From assembly GCF_041296385.1 (NCBI RefSeq), contig NW_027183981.1, positions 1,423,501 through 1,487,500 of the forward strand: a stretch of 64,000 bases of DNA, in the 5' to 3' direction. The notes under the pieces were generated by a model. It worked only from the letters and a program-made list of their open reading frames with translations, did not search any database and was not told where the DNA came from. Each line of letters starts with the position of its first letter. Within the stretch, counting starts at the first letter, position 1. Made by a program: the position numbers and the translations under genes. The stretch comes from Aphelocoma coerulescens. Its lineage: Eukaryota > Chordata > Aves > Passeriformes > Corvidae. Below, piece after piece: positions 49,793-59,734 of the stretch.

Positions 49793-50638
49793 TTAAGTGT
49801 AGCCATTCCTTGACAGTCGATTGAATTTGTAGGCCAGGGGATTAAAGGAGCCCTGCTTTGCATCCGTGTGGTCTGCCAAGTATATTAGTGTAGGGATGGT
49901 GTCTATTTGTTTGGAAAGTCCATTTTCTGAACAGGTATTAACGTGATGATATGTATGGATGTTCTCATGCATATTGCTCACCAGTCTGGTGACATGGGGG
50001 TCCGCTACCCTGTGCTGCAGATCATGTAGAATGTGCTGGTGGGTCACGGTGTCAAAAGCCTTAGCAATGCCCATGAATACGACACCCAGCAGTCTGTATT
50101 CTCTTTTGGGAGATGGAATTATTGTTCGTAGGAGTTTCCAATTTTCAGGGGATTCCGCTGCTCTTATAAAGCCACTTTACCTTGGGTTGAGGGGGCATGA
50201 CTTAGTCAACCTTGCTGTCATTATTCTGGAGAAGAGTCTTAACAAGATGGAACCAATTGTGATGGTCTCCAGTTATCAGTGTCCTTTAAACAATCCAGTT
50301 TGGCTGACTTTGGTATTAATACAGTCCTGCATCCCCTCACCATGTCTGGGATTTTTATCTGATGTTAACCAAAGGTTGAAAATCTCCATAGTCTGGGAGA
50401 ACTTGGGGTCCATCTTTTTGAGGTCCCTTAGGGTAATCCCATCTGGACCAGGAGCTGAATTTTTGCTAATTTCCTGCACATTCTTCTCAATTTCTTTAGC
50501 CATAATTAAGTCCCTGAAAGCACTGTTGTCAGGTTTCCCTTTAATTTGGAAGTTCCCAAGGCTCTTGAACTTGCCAGGTGTTTCCCATCTGGCTTTAAAT
50601 GCTGAATAAATTTCGCAGGGTGGGATGTCACAGGACAA
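49793..50638 (-). pseudogene. R2 copy 1 RT remnants
   Basis: 50,638-50,276 encodes RT motif 0/1 sequence (KNSAPGPDGITLRDLKKMD, FNLWL). 50,074-49,793 encodes part of motif A (AKAFDTVTHQHILHDL) and then jumps to post-RT sequence (IYLADHTDAKQG), showing loss of the catalytic core. Confidence 0.8.
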
Positions 50639-51414
50639 ACATTCAACATCATCCAGAGTAATCTTGGCTAATTTCCCCCTATCTAGATGGAACAGGCACT
50701 GGAAGTGCAGGTAATTACCTCTCTTGATTGCTCCCTGACAGGTCTTCTTGAGTTTCTTTCCTGGGTCCTCCTTTTGTTCTTATCTTGGGTTGATGTTCTT
50801 ATCTGGCTTATCATATGGAGGCATCCTGAAGCAGTCCTGCCCTGACTCATTGACCAGTGATGTCATCTCGTGGCCATGAAGTAACTGCTTGAATGCCTGT
50901 GGGAAGGTGTTGAGTTTGCCAGCTGAAAGCCATTCACCCAGAGTTCTCTGCTAATGGGCCTGCAGCTGCCCCTCCCTCTGCTGGTTGATATTCCCCAGCT
51001 GTTCCTCCTCATTATCTGGATGGTGACTCATCCCAGGTTCTGTTCCCATGCCCACAGCTGGTTCCTCGGGCAGCAATCTCCTTTTGTCACTGATTTGCTT
51101 TGCTGTCTTGGATGGAATGTGTTTGGCTAATAGTTTATTGATGTTTTTGTTTTGCCAAAACTGAGCCTCTAACCTTAGCAGCAGATGTTCTTCCTCCTTG
51201 GTTCAACACCTTTTGTGAGCTCCTCGGGCAGAGGTCTCATTCGGGTGGGAAGCAACAATCCTTTCCTGATTTCTGACAATCAGGTGTGCCAATCTTTTGT
51301 GTTGTCCCAGGCCGATTTTTGTTTTGAAGTCACGGCTGCAAACCTCAGAGACCCACTCCCATGCTGGAGCTGTTTCAGCCATTGCCCTGCATTTAGGAAA
51401 ACGACTAGCAATAG

Positions 51415-51837
51415 TTACTGATAGTTACTGTTTTTCCTTCCGCATGTAGCACATTGAAACCGAATCCTCCTTCTCCTGTGGGCTCTTTTCAGGTGTTTAA
51501 TTAAGCCCAACACACGGTCCACCCGGGTTCCACAGCATGGACATGGTGGATTTTTGTCGGGAATCGTCACTGTTGGAACGTCCTCCGGCGTCCGATTCAC
51601 GCTGTTCCCTGGCACGGGTGGGGATTTTGCCGGCGTGTTGTTCTCTGGCTCGGGAGGTGATGTTTCTGATGTGCTTTCTGTCTTTTCCTTGCCACTTTTT
51701 TCCCCATGGTTAAGTACAAAAAACTCGTAGTCTACAGGAGACAGCTGTCTTCTCCCGCACTCAGATGAGGTGTAAGACATTTGTACACCTCCGGCAGCCT
51801 GTTCAAACCCTCCCAACTTGTGGAAAAATGAACACAT
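51415..51837 (-). pseudogene. R2 copy 1 N-terminal zinc fingers
   Basis: The frame contains TVTIPDKNPPCPCCGTRVD and LIKHLKRAHRRRR (finger 1) and a CATCGRKN half of finger 2 before stopping. Fingers 2-3 and Myb are present downstream in broken frames (for example 51,190-51,410). Confidence 0.8.
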
Positions 51838-52265
51838 TCATTAGTTTCAGACACTCCCTAGTTATAAAACTCCAACAACACCAGTTTGTTTTCATTTTCC
51901 ACCAAATCTTGGGGTCAGATGGTAAATTTGCAGACAACAGGTCTCCTTCAGTGTTAGACAAGTGGTCCAGTTTTAAATTGCTAGGCCCCAGTCTACCCAG
52001 TCAGAAGGGCTGGTCTGGGTGCTGGTCAATACCTGGAATAAGCATATCAATGGCCCCATTTTACGGATCCGGAATTTTAGTTTGTAGCAAATTAAGGAGA
52101 GGAAGTATTAGATTGGTGGTGGAGCCCCAACCACTTGCTGTTCTTTGGCCAGCACAAACCCATGGGCTAGGTTTTGGGTAAAAAGCTCCACAGCTCTTAC
52201 CTTAAATTTGTTTCACCGATTTTGGGGCTGTTGTTGGCTGGCAATTCCAGCAATAACTTGCTGGG

Positions 52266-52335
52266 GCAGAGGTCAGCGTATTCAGCAGCGTATTCAGTGG
52301 GACCACAAGGAGGTGCGACCTCTGCAGCAATGCCC
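52266..52335 (-). ncRNA. HDV-like ribozyme candidate, R2 copy 1
   Basis: Proposed P2 is GCAGAGGTC paired with GACCTCTGC (9 bp). The P3/L3 hairpin contains GCACCTCCTTGTGGT. The P4 region is degraded by a small duplication (GAATACGCTG twice). P1 (TGGG with CCCA) is weak. Position at the element's 5' end fits R2 biology. Confidence 0.55.
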
Positions 52336-52339
52336 AGTT

Positions 52340-53124
52340 TGTAGCTAAGCCCTCATACGCAACGTCCTTTTCATTGGTAAGTTCTCATACCTCTTTCTCC
52401 AGGTGTTTGTACTTGTTCACTTGCTCAGTAGTGGCTTCTTCTGGCGATGCTTTGGCTGATTCCTACTGCACTGTCACATCCACGACAAATGCCTGGGCGA
52501 CCTTCGCCAGTACCAGATTAGGTTTATATAACTGTTGTTATCGCTTATATGCGGTTCCTGAAACACTACCCCCTCCTTCTTCTTCGCCTCTTTAGACAGC
52601 AGCTCGCCGATGTAACTGTGCCTCTTAATCCTAGCATCCTGTGTAACTGGGCAGTTGCCAATGATGTGGGTGCAAGTTTCATTGTCCGCCTTGCAGTGTC
52701 TGCATGCCTTGAGGTATTGGTCCTGTCTACCCCTGGCTAAAAATTCTCTCGCGGGGTAGACATTCTCTCTCAGTTGTAATGCTGAAAGGAGCTTCCTGTG
52801 AGGTATGCCTCTATTATTTTGCAGCCAATGATTACTAATTATGTCTCCTTCAAAATTTGTGATTCCGCAGCCTGGGACAATAACTTAGTCCATTTATTGA
52901 ATTCAATTTTTTTGCCAATTGCATGGTTTAGGAAATTTGCTTTTTGAAGACGGTGCTTCCGGTATGTCTGCACTATACGAACCAATTGGTTCAGTCACTG
53001 TTTTGGTCTCCCAAATTGACAGTATCTTTTCTCTGTCTCCTCCATCTTAAATCCACAGTTTCTTATATGCTTGTTCCATTTAATCTTTCTCCGGGAACAC
53101 CTTCATGGTTTCTTACTAAACATA
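52340..53124 (-). mobile_element. R2 copy 2, C-terminal fragment
   Basis: Only the region from the post-RT linker (53,120) through the CCHC knuckle (CRHCKADNETCTHIIGNCP) and the endonuclease to near the C-terminus (52,380) remains, with stops and shifts. The 5' side is cut by a solo LTR at 53,125. The 3' side stops before the 3' UTR and joins the ribozyme of copy 1. Confidence 0.8.
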
Positions 53125-53583
53125 TGTCAGGAAAATTAATCCACAAACACCAGAGGTTTGTGTCCAAAAAGGAGATAGAGGAGTTCCATTACTTTATTTG
53201 AATAAAGGGAGAGGTCATGGGCATTTCCCATGGGTCTCTCAGATTGTTAGAGGATGCCGCCTCCTTTTTATCCTAATTTCCCAGCCGCATTTCCCTCTCT
53301 CTTTCCCCATTGGCTGAGGTACTTGAGAGGCACAGACTTCCCGAATCACCTAATACAGACCCTATTCTAATGTATACCCCCCCTTTTCTTTTCCTTGTGT
53401 CTCTGTTCTTTTTCTCTAAATGCAGGGATTTAGCACAGCCTTGGGTAAGTAATAGTTTGTGTCAATCAGTGGAATTCCTATGGAATTTATGGTTCCTCCC
53501 ATTGCTTCTTTCTCAGTATCTGGCTTTATCCACCAGCAGACCCACAGTTTGTTTGTAGAGATAAATCCCTCTCATTCCTTTCA
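53125..53583 (-). repeat. Solo LTR inside the R2 array
   Basis: Homologous to the LTR at 25,925-26,421 (same ends TGTC/TGTG...TTTCA, AATAAAGGGAGAGG, CCCATTGGCTGAGGTACTTG). It separates copies 2 and 3. No clear target duplication, and the 5' half of copy 2 is missing, so a deletion accompanied or followed insertion. Confidence 0.75.
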
Positions 53584-53743
53584 CATCTATGATTATATGT
53601 TTCTTTTCTTGGTTCAGTATAGGTGGCCCATCCACCTGGTCCAAATTGTTACATTTATCCCAAATACGGGCAGTGGGCGACACAGGACGATTGGCAGAAT
53701 TGTACTGTTCTCATGTGTCCTACCCACTGTCCAGCAATGCCAT

Positions 53744-54306
53744 TCAGCCGTATTTATTTTCCATCCACAGGAACGATTGAGCTTTGCTTGCAAAGATATG
53801 AACGATATCAACGGAAGAGAGGAGCTCTGTGGATGCCAGGGCCCGGGCAGTCTTCTCTTGCCTCTTCTTAGAGAAGCCTAGGGCCAGTAGCAACTCAGAG
53901 TTTTTCTTGTACCACTTTCCTTGTGCTCCTACAGGAAAGCCCATGAATTCAATGTCTGCTGCTGCATTTTTAAGATCTTGAACTTGTCTATGAAGTTGCT
54001 AATATTTCTTGACCACTCATTGGCAGCATCTTACAAGGATGAGTTGGAGTGCTGGTATCTGACTGTCATGTCCAGCACGAATGCCTTTCCTTTAAAAAAG
54101 ATCAGATCTGGCTTGTATAACTCGTTGTTCTTGTCTCTGATACGCTGCTCGTGGAATACAGTCCAATTCTTCTTTTTAGCCTCGCAGCTAAGCATCTCAC
54201 AGATGGAATTGTGTCTTTTAATCCTGACCTCTTGAGGTATTGGACAATTCCCGATAATATCAGCTGGTGTTTCATTACCAGTGCCACAATGTCTACAGGT
54301 TTTCAC
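53744..54306 (-). pseudogene. R2 copy 3 zinc knuckle, endonuclease and C-terminus
   Basis: 54,306-54,031 reads CRHCGTGNETPADIIGNCP (CCHC-type knuckle) and YKPDLIFFKGKAFVLDMTVR (PD...D restriction-like endonuclease core). 53,944-53,744 reads KNSELLLALGFSKKRQEK and ADIVHIF-like tail sequence in another frame. Confidence 0.85.
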
Positions 54307-55129
54307 ACATTCATTTTGCCTACCCCTGGCCAGGAACCCTCAAATGGGGTAGGCGTTGGCTCTCAGTTGTAGCGCAGTTATCAATTTCCTGTGAGGTATT
54401 CCTCTGTACCTTGCTATCCACCAATTTCTGATACTATCATTTTCAAAGTTCTCAATACCGTGGCCTTGGAATAGCAGTTACTTCCACTTACTGTATTCAT
54501 GTTTCTGTCAGTTACAAGGTCTTGGGCTGTGGATCTTTGGAACGGCAACCTCCTGTTCAGATGCATCTTCACCCTCAGCAAGGATACCTTCTGGTAATGG
54601 AATAGGCTCCCAGATTGGTGGGATATTCTCTTTATCACCCCCAGCTCATATGCACAGTTTCTCATACATCAATTCCAAGTGTTCCCCTCTTAGGAACATT
54701 GTCAAAACCTCATCCAGAGACTGGGTCAGTCTATATAATCTCCGTGCTTGTATACTTGGAAGAAGCGCCACCAACGTGAAGAAACCCAGACCACTATCTT
54801 TACAATCTGAGTACAAGATAGCATCACAGATGTTTGGTGGAAGATGAAGCTATTCCTTGACAAAAGATTGAATTAACAAGTCAGGGGATTTGAGGAGCCC
54901 AACTTTTACTTTGGTGTGGTGGGCAAGGTGTACCAATCTCTGGATACTATAAGTTTTCAGTGTATTGATTTTCTGAAGAGGCTTTAGTAGTGCGTCAGCA
55001 ATCCGACAAAGCTAATTTCTGGTTTTTCGCATAAACCTGTATCTGCTATTCCAGTCCAGGGATCAATCTGTAAACCGAGATATTTCTCAGAGTGAGCAGG
55101 GTCGATCATGTTAAGGGGGGTGCCATATA

Positions 55130-56074
55130 TCATCCACACTGGACAGTCATTGATGGTATAAGAAGAGTCTTTAGTTGGCTTGATGTAAAAGCCATGACAC
55201 TTCTCCCCTGTATCTTGAGACCAGTTAGATGGAAAATCGTCTCTAGGATCTTAATGTTCGTACACATGCCTTCCCAGGGGTCACTCAGTAACACTAAATC
55301 ATCAGCGAAGGCCATGGCAGTAACTTTGAAACTTCCTTGACAGTTGCTTTCACCAAGATTCTCCAATTTACATAATAGAGGGCCAAGCACCAGATTGAAT
55401 AGTAAGGGTGACACTGGATCACCCTGTTTGACACTTAAAAGGATTTGTCTTTTCCTTTTTGGTGTCGATGTCCGTAAAATTTTGCCAACATGATGCTTAA
55501 TGTGGGGGTCAGCCCCTCTCTGCATCAGACTCATGGTAATATGCTGATGACATATGGTGTCAAAAGCTTTCGCAATGTCCACGAAAACAATCCCAAACTC
55601 TTTGTGCTCCTTTTTTGCATGTTTGACAGTAAGTTGTATCAAGTTCAGATTCTCAGAACATCCTGCTGCATGTATAAATCCCCTTTGTCTCAGGTTTATG
55701 GGACACGCTTTGGTCAATCTTGCCATTAAAATCCTGAAGAATAACCTAAACACCGTGGAAGCAATGGTGATAGGCCTCCAGTTATTGATGTCATTAAGCC
55801 TATCCACCTTGGTAGACTTGGGGATCAAGACTGACCAGCATTCACTCAGGGCAGCAGGAATAGTTCTGGTTATGAGCTGTAAATTGAAGATCTCCATCAA
55901 CAGGGAGTACCTGGGATGCATTTTGATAAGACAGCCCAACGTAATCCTGTGTGGCCCCGAATCAGAGTTCTTCCTAATCTCTTTGATATTCTTTTCCACT
56001 TCTTTTTCAATAATTAGGGCCGTACAAGCGGTGTTACCTGCTTCTTTCTGTGAAGGGAAGGATTCAAGGCCCAT
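55130..56074 (-). pseudogene. R2 copy 3 reverse transcriptase
   Basis: A 314-codon frame covers RT motifs: IPKSTKVDRLNDINNWRPIT (motif 1-2), GIVFVDIAKAFDTICHQH (motif A, catalytic Asp), VKQGDPVSPLLFNLVL (motif B) and MAFADDLVLLSDPWEG (motif C, catalytic DD). The three catalytic aspartates are intact. Motif 0 is altered (SGPHRITLG instead of APGPDGITLG), and thumb and linker follow in other frames. Best-preserved RT in the array, but not a complete protein. Confidence 0.88.
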
Positions 56075-56152
56075 GAATAATGGAGCTATAGCAGTCCCTC
56101 TGTCAGCTATTTGGCAGATGGGGCATGTTCTCCTCTCCCCACATTAGGATCA

Positions 56153-56986
56153 TTAGCCATCTATATCAGGTTGAACAGTTTTAGAGGGAACTTTTAGAAG
56201 ACATCTTTTATCACATACATGCTTTGCCATTTTAGATGGAATATGCTCTGCGGTTAAGTTATTGATGTTACCATCATACTTTATCACTAATTGTCTCAGA
56301 AGAGCCTCTTCCTCCTCAGTCCACACCTCTTGGTGGGCTCCTCTAACCGATGTTTCCTTTGGATGGGGGGCAGCAATTTGTTGCAGGTTCCTTACAAGAG
56401 GATGCGCCAGCCTCTTGTGCTGTCCCAAGCCAATCTTGGTGGAGAAAGCCCTCTGGCATACTTCACAGATCCAATCACCCTTTGGGACCACTTCCACATT
56501 TCCTTTGCACTGTGGGAAGTGGCAGCAGATACTGTGGTGTTTTAAATTTTCCTTACCACATTTGAGACACTTAAAGATGATCTTTCTTTTCCTGTGGGTT
56601 CTCTTTAGATGGTCAGTCAGGCCCAGCATCCAATTGAATTGGGTATCACAGCATGGACAGGATGGATTTTTGTCAGGAACAGATACCACAAGTGTATCAG
56701 TTGGTATCATGCCCAAGCTTGTCCCAGGGAGAGCTGCAGATGTGTGAGGCTCATCCTTGTCTCTGTGATCTTTAAGCAAGCACTCAGTTTCTCCGTCCCA
56801 GGTGGACCTAGTTGGTAAGGCTTCATATGCCTCGGGGTACTTGGCAAACCCCTCCCAATTTCCACCTGGTTGGATTCCCGCATCATAGTCAATCATGGAG
56901 TTAACAAACTCCAAACATACTAAATTGAGCTTCTCAGCTGCCAGTGTGGAGGGTAAAGGTGGAGCAATACCAGCTGTACTGACCAT
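56153..56986 (-). pseudogene. R2 copy 3 zinc finger-Myb ORF
   Basis: A 277-codon unbroken frame with three fingers (CPCCDTQF ... DHLKRTH; CLKCGKEN ... HH; CEVCQRAF ... GQHKRLAH) and Myb (EVWTEEEEALLRQLVIKY ... KRCLL). It ends in a stop where the linker to RT has been lost. Confidence 0.85.
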
Positions 56987-57273
56987 CAGATCTAAGGGGT
57001 CAGTCTGAGTGGCTTGATACGTAGAGCAATGTCATTGATTGTACCATTGTTCCAAAACCAGTCAAAGATAGATGTCAGTCCAAGTGAGGGTAGTCGAAGT
57101 TGACAGCAGGCCCTCTCCCACATTTCTGTGTCCAACACAAATCCATGGACTAGGCTCTGGGCAACAGGAATAAGAGGTGTTACAAAACAATTTTGTTTCA
57201 ACTAAGATGTGAAGCTATCATTGTGGGGGCAAGTCCAAGCAATAGGGAGGGGTACACCATCTCTCACACTGGG

Positions 57274-57347
57274 GCAGAAGCCAACTTAGATACCACTAAG
57301 GGTATCTGGCGGAACCACGAGGAGGTGCGGCTTCCACAGCTGAGCCC
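57274..57347 (-). ncRNA. HDV-like ribozyme candidate, R2 copy 3
   Basis: P2: GTGGAAGCC with GGCTTCTGC (two wobbles). P3/L3: GCACCTCCTCGTGGT. P4: GATACC with GGTATC (6 bp). J4/2 holds TCTAAG, like the catalytic-C segment of HDV-like ribozymes. P1 is poorly paired in this copy. Confidence 0.6.
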
Positions 57348-57479
57348 AGTTAGTAACTCTGCTCCCATTTATTGAGCATATCACAATACACACTTTCCTG
57401 GGTTTAATGAAGGTGGCCTGTTCACCTTGGTCAAAATTGGTAAATCTTGGCTCAAGATTGAGGTGGTAAATGGGTGACG

Positions 57480-57974
57480 TCATGGTACACGCCTCGCAGC
57501 GTGCAGCAAAACGAGTTTCCCACTCAGGGTTTGGAGTCTTAACCGGTCACAGATTGGGGCATAGCCATGCATTACCAGTGACATGGCCCTGTACGGCATG
57601 ATGCGCATGCCCTTTCTGACAATCTGGGGCACAGCTGTATGCACGGATGGGGTCTGGTACAAGACCATGTCTCCACCACTCAGTGCCACTGGGTTGCAAG
57701 CAGTGCGGAGCATCCAGGTGGCAGAATACGGCAACCGGTCCAGTCTTGCCCCCATGTAGTTGGAACAAGTGACATACACACCCAGGTTCTGACGGATTAG
57801 AGTTATGGCCCTGCGCGTGCAGTTGCTTGATTGACGCGTTTCCCTCAAAACACAGAGGTCAACCAAGCTGGCCCTGGCTAGGTGATTAGCGTATCCTGCT
57901 CTAAAGTGGGAGATTCCAAGAGTCATGGCAGCGCTACCCCCTGAGCAGCTGCCCGACTTTATCCAGCTCACCAC
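57480..57974 (-). CDS. 164-codon ORF in unit W1, function unknown
   Basis: An uninterrupted frame (starts MVSWIKSGSCSGGSAAMTLG, ends LLHAARRVP) with no motif I recognise. The aligned frame in W2 (about 60,094-59,835) keeps GSAAMT, RASL-DL-V-RET and SL segments but has a large deletion and stops. Conservation of frame between units is suggestive only; it may be a chance ORF in noncoding filler. Confidence 0.3.
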   Translation of the reverse strand: MVSWIKSGSCSGGSAAMTLGISHFRAGYANHLARASLVDLCVLRETRQSSNCTRRAITLIRQNLGVYVTCSNYMGARLDRLPYSATWMLRTACNPVALSGGDMVLYQTPSVHTAVPQIVRKGMRIMPYRAMSLVMHGYAPICDRLRLQTLSGKLVLLHAARRVP

Positions 57975-58107
57975 CCCCAGGGCAAAGGGTCAGCAGCTCA
58001 TGTCGTGACTCGTATGAGTTTTGTGGCACCGAATTATGAGGCTACTATTTGGGTGGTGAGTCCAAACAGTAGGGAGGGGTAGCCGCTACACCCTCGCTCA
58101 CACTGGG

Positions 58108-58181
58108 GCAGAAGTCGACTTAGTTACCCTTGCAGGTATCCAGCGGGACCACAGGGAGATGTGACTTCTGCAGCTGAGCCC
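58108..58181 (-). ncRNA. HDV-like ribozyme candidate, unit W1
   Basis: P2: GCAGAAGTC with GACTTCTGC, a perfect 9 bp. P3/L3: ACATCTCCCTGTGGT. P4: TACC ... GGTA. J4/2: AACTAAG. P1: TGGG with CCCG plus flanking pairs. Confidence 0.6.
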
Positions 58182-58442
58182 AGTTAGTAACTAAGCTCTC
58201 TTTCTTTCTTGCTCTCTTTTGCATCCAATTAGCTGTCATTCTGGATGCTTGCTGACCATGGGACCTTTGCGACTTTGGATCCCTGGTCGCCTTTGTAATC
58301 TAGCAGAGCCTTACTTAGGCCACCAAAACAGTTCTAAAAAGCATCATTCACCACCCCTTGGGGATCTTGCCCATCCAAAATCTTCTCAAAGGCGCTCTGG
58401 CACTTAGCAAATCTACATGCCAATAACCCTTTCCTGGTGACA

Positions 58443-58835
58443 TCACAATAGTGGAGCTTCAGCTGTGCTCTCTCTCGGCAATTTAGTGACCTGGTGGAGC
58501 TCTTCTCTCTCAACATTAGACTCACCTTTGATTTCAGATTGAACCACATTGGGGGGACCTTTCATGAGAAGGTGTCTCTTGTCATTGATCTTCTTTGCCG
58601 TCTTAGGTGGAATATGCTCCACAATCAACTTATTGATGTTTCTGTTAGCAGCATACTTCATCACCAACTGCGACAGAAGAGCCTCTTCCTCCTCAGTCCA
58701 TACCTTCTTATGGGCTGCTCTCACAGATGACTCTTTAGGATGGGAGGAAGCAATCCTTTCCAAGTTTCTCACAAGAGGATGCATCAACCTCTTGTGGTGG
58801 CCCAGGCCAGTCTTGGTAGAGAACCCCTTCTGCAT
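58443..58835 (-). pseudogene. R2 copy 4 zinc finger 3 and Myb
   Basis: A 130-codon frame with TKTGLGHHKRLMHP (end of finger 3) and a well-kept Myb domain (KKVWTEEEEALLSQL, ANRNINKLIVEHIPPKTAKK, DKRHLLMKG). Confidence 0.85.
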
Positions 58836-59644
58836 ACCTCACATAGCCAATCACCTGTCGGAAACCCATGCACATTCCCCTTGCTCCGTGGGACATGAAG
58901 GGCAATACTGTGTTATTTAAGATTTCATTTACCACATTTAGAGCACTTAAAAAAGATCTTTTTCAGCCCATGGGTCCTCTTTAGATGTTCAATCAGCCCC
59001 AGTATCTGATTAAATTGGGTAAAACAGCGTGGACAAGCTGGATTTTTGTCTGGGACGGACACCACAGGAGTTCCAACTGGTGTCCCACCTCACTGATCCC
59101 AGAGAGAGCCTCAGGTGTTTTGGGCTCCTCAATATCTCCTCAATCATGCCCAAATTCATCATCCCAAGCAGGCTGAGATGGCAAGGCCTCATATGGCTCT
59201 GGGAACTCAGCCAAACCCTCCCAGACACTACCCAGATGGATTCCAACCTCAGAGTAAAAAGAGGAGTTTAAAAACTCCAGACACACCAGATTGAGCCCAA
59301 CATCTCCCAAAGCAGGGGATAAAGATGGAATGACATTGGCTGATCTGACCCTAAGATCTAAAGGGTCAGTTTGAGTGGCCGTTCATATGTACCACAAAGT
59401 CATTGATTGCACCATTGTCCAAATCAAACAAACAGTAATGACGGTATAAGTGAGGGCAGTCGAAGTCAGCAGCTGGCCCTCACCCAAACTCCTAACTGTG
59501 TCCAACTTAAGCCCATGGACAAGGCTCTGGGTGACAGTTAAACAAGTGTGCCAAACAATTTGTTTCTGCAGGCTTGGGAAACTACCGCTGGGTGGCGAGT
59601 CCAAGCGATGGCGAGGGGTATCAATTATACCCTCTCTCACACGG

Positions 59645-59718
59645 GTGGAAGCCCACTTCATTACCCCAAAGGGTATCCAGCGGGGCCTTGAGAAGGCGTG
59701 GCTTCCGCAGCTAAGCCC
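59645..59718 (-). ncRNA. HDV-like ribozyme candidate, R2 copy 4
   Basis: P2: GCGGAAGCC with GGCTTCCAC (one mismatch). P3/L3: ACGCCTTCTCAAGGC. P4: TACCC with GGGTA. J4/2: ATGAAG. P1: GGGCT with GGCCC. Confidence 0.5.
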
Positions 59719-59734
59719 AGTTAGTAACTATGCC

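Larger units (their letters stand above)
48500..52335 (-). mobile_element. R2 retrotransposon copy 1, joined to 28S rDNA
   Basis: In transcript order: HDV-like ribozyme (52,335-52,266), 5' UTR with the shared CCTAGCCCATGGGTTTGTG motif, zinc fingers (51,837-51,415), RT remnants, endonuclease and C-terminus (49,142-48,706), 3' UTR, then 28S at the canonical R2 junction (AATAAATGCTCAGTAAA|TAGCC). The Myb domain is frameshifted and the RT palm with the catalytic AFADD motif is deleted: an ORF at 50,074-49,793 jumps from RT motif A/B sequence to sequence normally well downstream. Inactive. Confidence 0.9.
53584..57347 (-). mobile_element. R2 retrotransposon copy 3, most complete RT
   Basis: Order on the minus strand: ribozyme (57,347-57,274), 5' UTR (57,270-56,990, with GCCTAGTCCATGGATTTGTG), zinc finger-Myb ORF (56,986-56,153), RT ORF (56,074-55,130), CCHC knuckle and endonuclease (54,306-54,031), C-terminus (53,944-53,744) and 3' UTR tail (53,740-53,590, TTTGGACCAGGTGGATGGGC). 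The ~480-bp linker between Myb and RT seen in copy 5 is deleted here. Confidence 0.9.
57355..58181 (-). mobile_element. Short non-autonomous R2-like unit (W1)
   Basis: In transcript order: ribozyme (58,181-58,108), ~650 bp unrelated to R2 ORFs, then an R2-type 3' tail (57,450-57,365; GGCCACCTTCATTAAACCC, TATGCTCAATAAATGGG) matching the 3' ends of copies 1, 3 and 5. R2 5' end plus R2 3' end around a short middle is the design of short internally deleted R2 elements described in insects. The middle matches unit W2. Confidence 0.7.
58205..59718 (-). mobile_element. R2 copy 4, 5' half only
   Basis: Ribozyme (59,718-59,645), 5' UTR (GCCTTGTCCATGGGCTTAAG near 59,520), zinc fingers in broken frames (59,080-58,735), Myb and the start of the linker (58,549-58,220, KLHYCDVTRKGLLA). 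It stops at ~58,205, where it meets unit W1. RT and endonuclease are absent. Confidence 0.85.
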
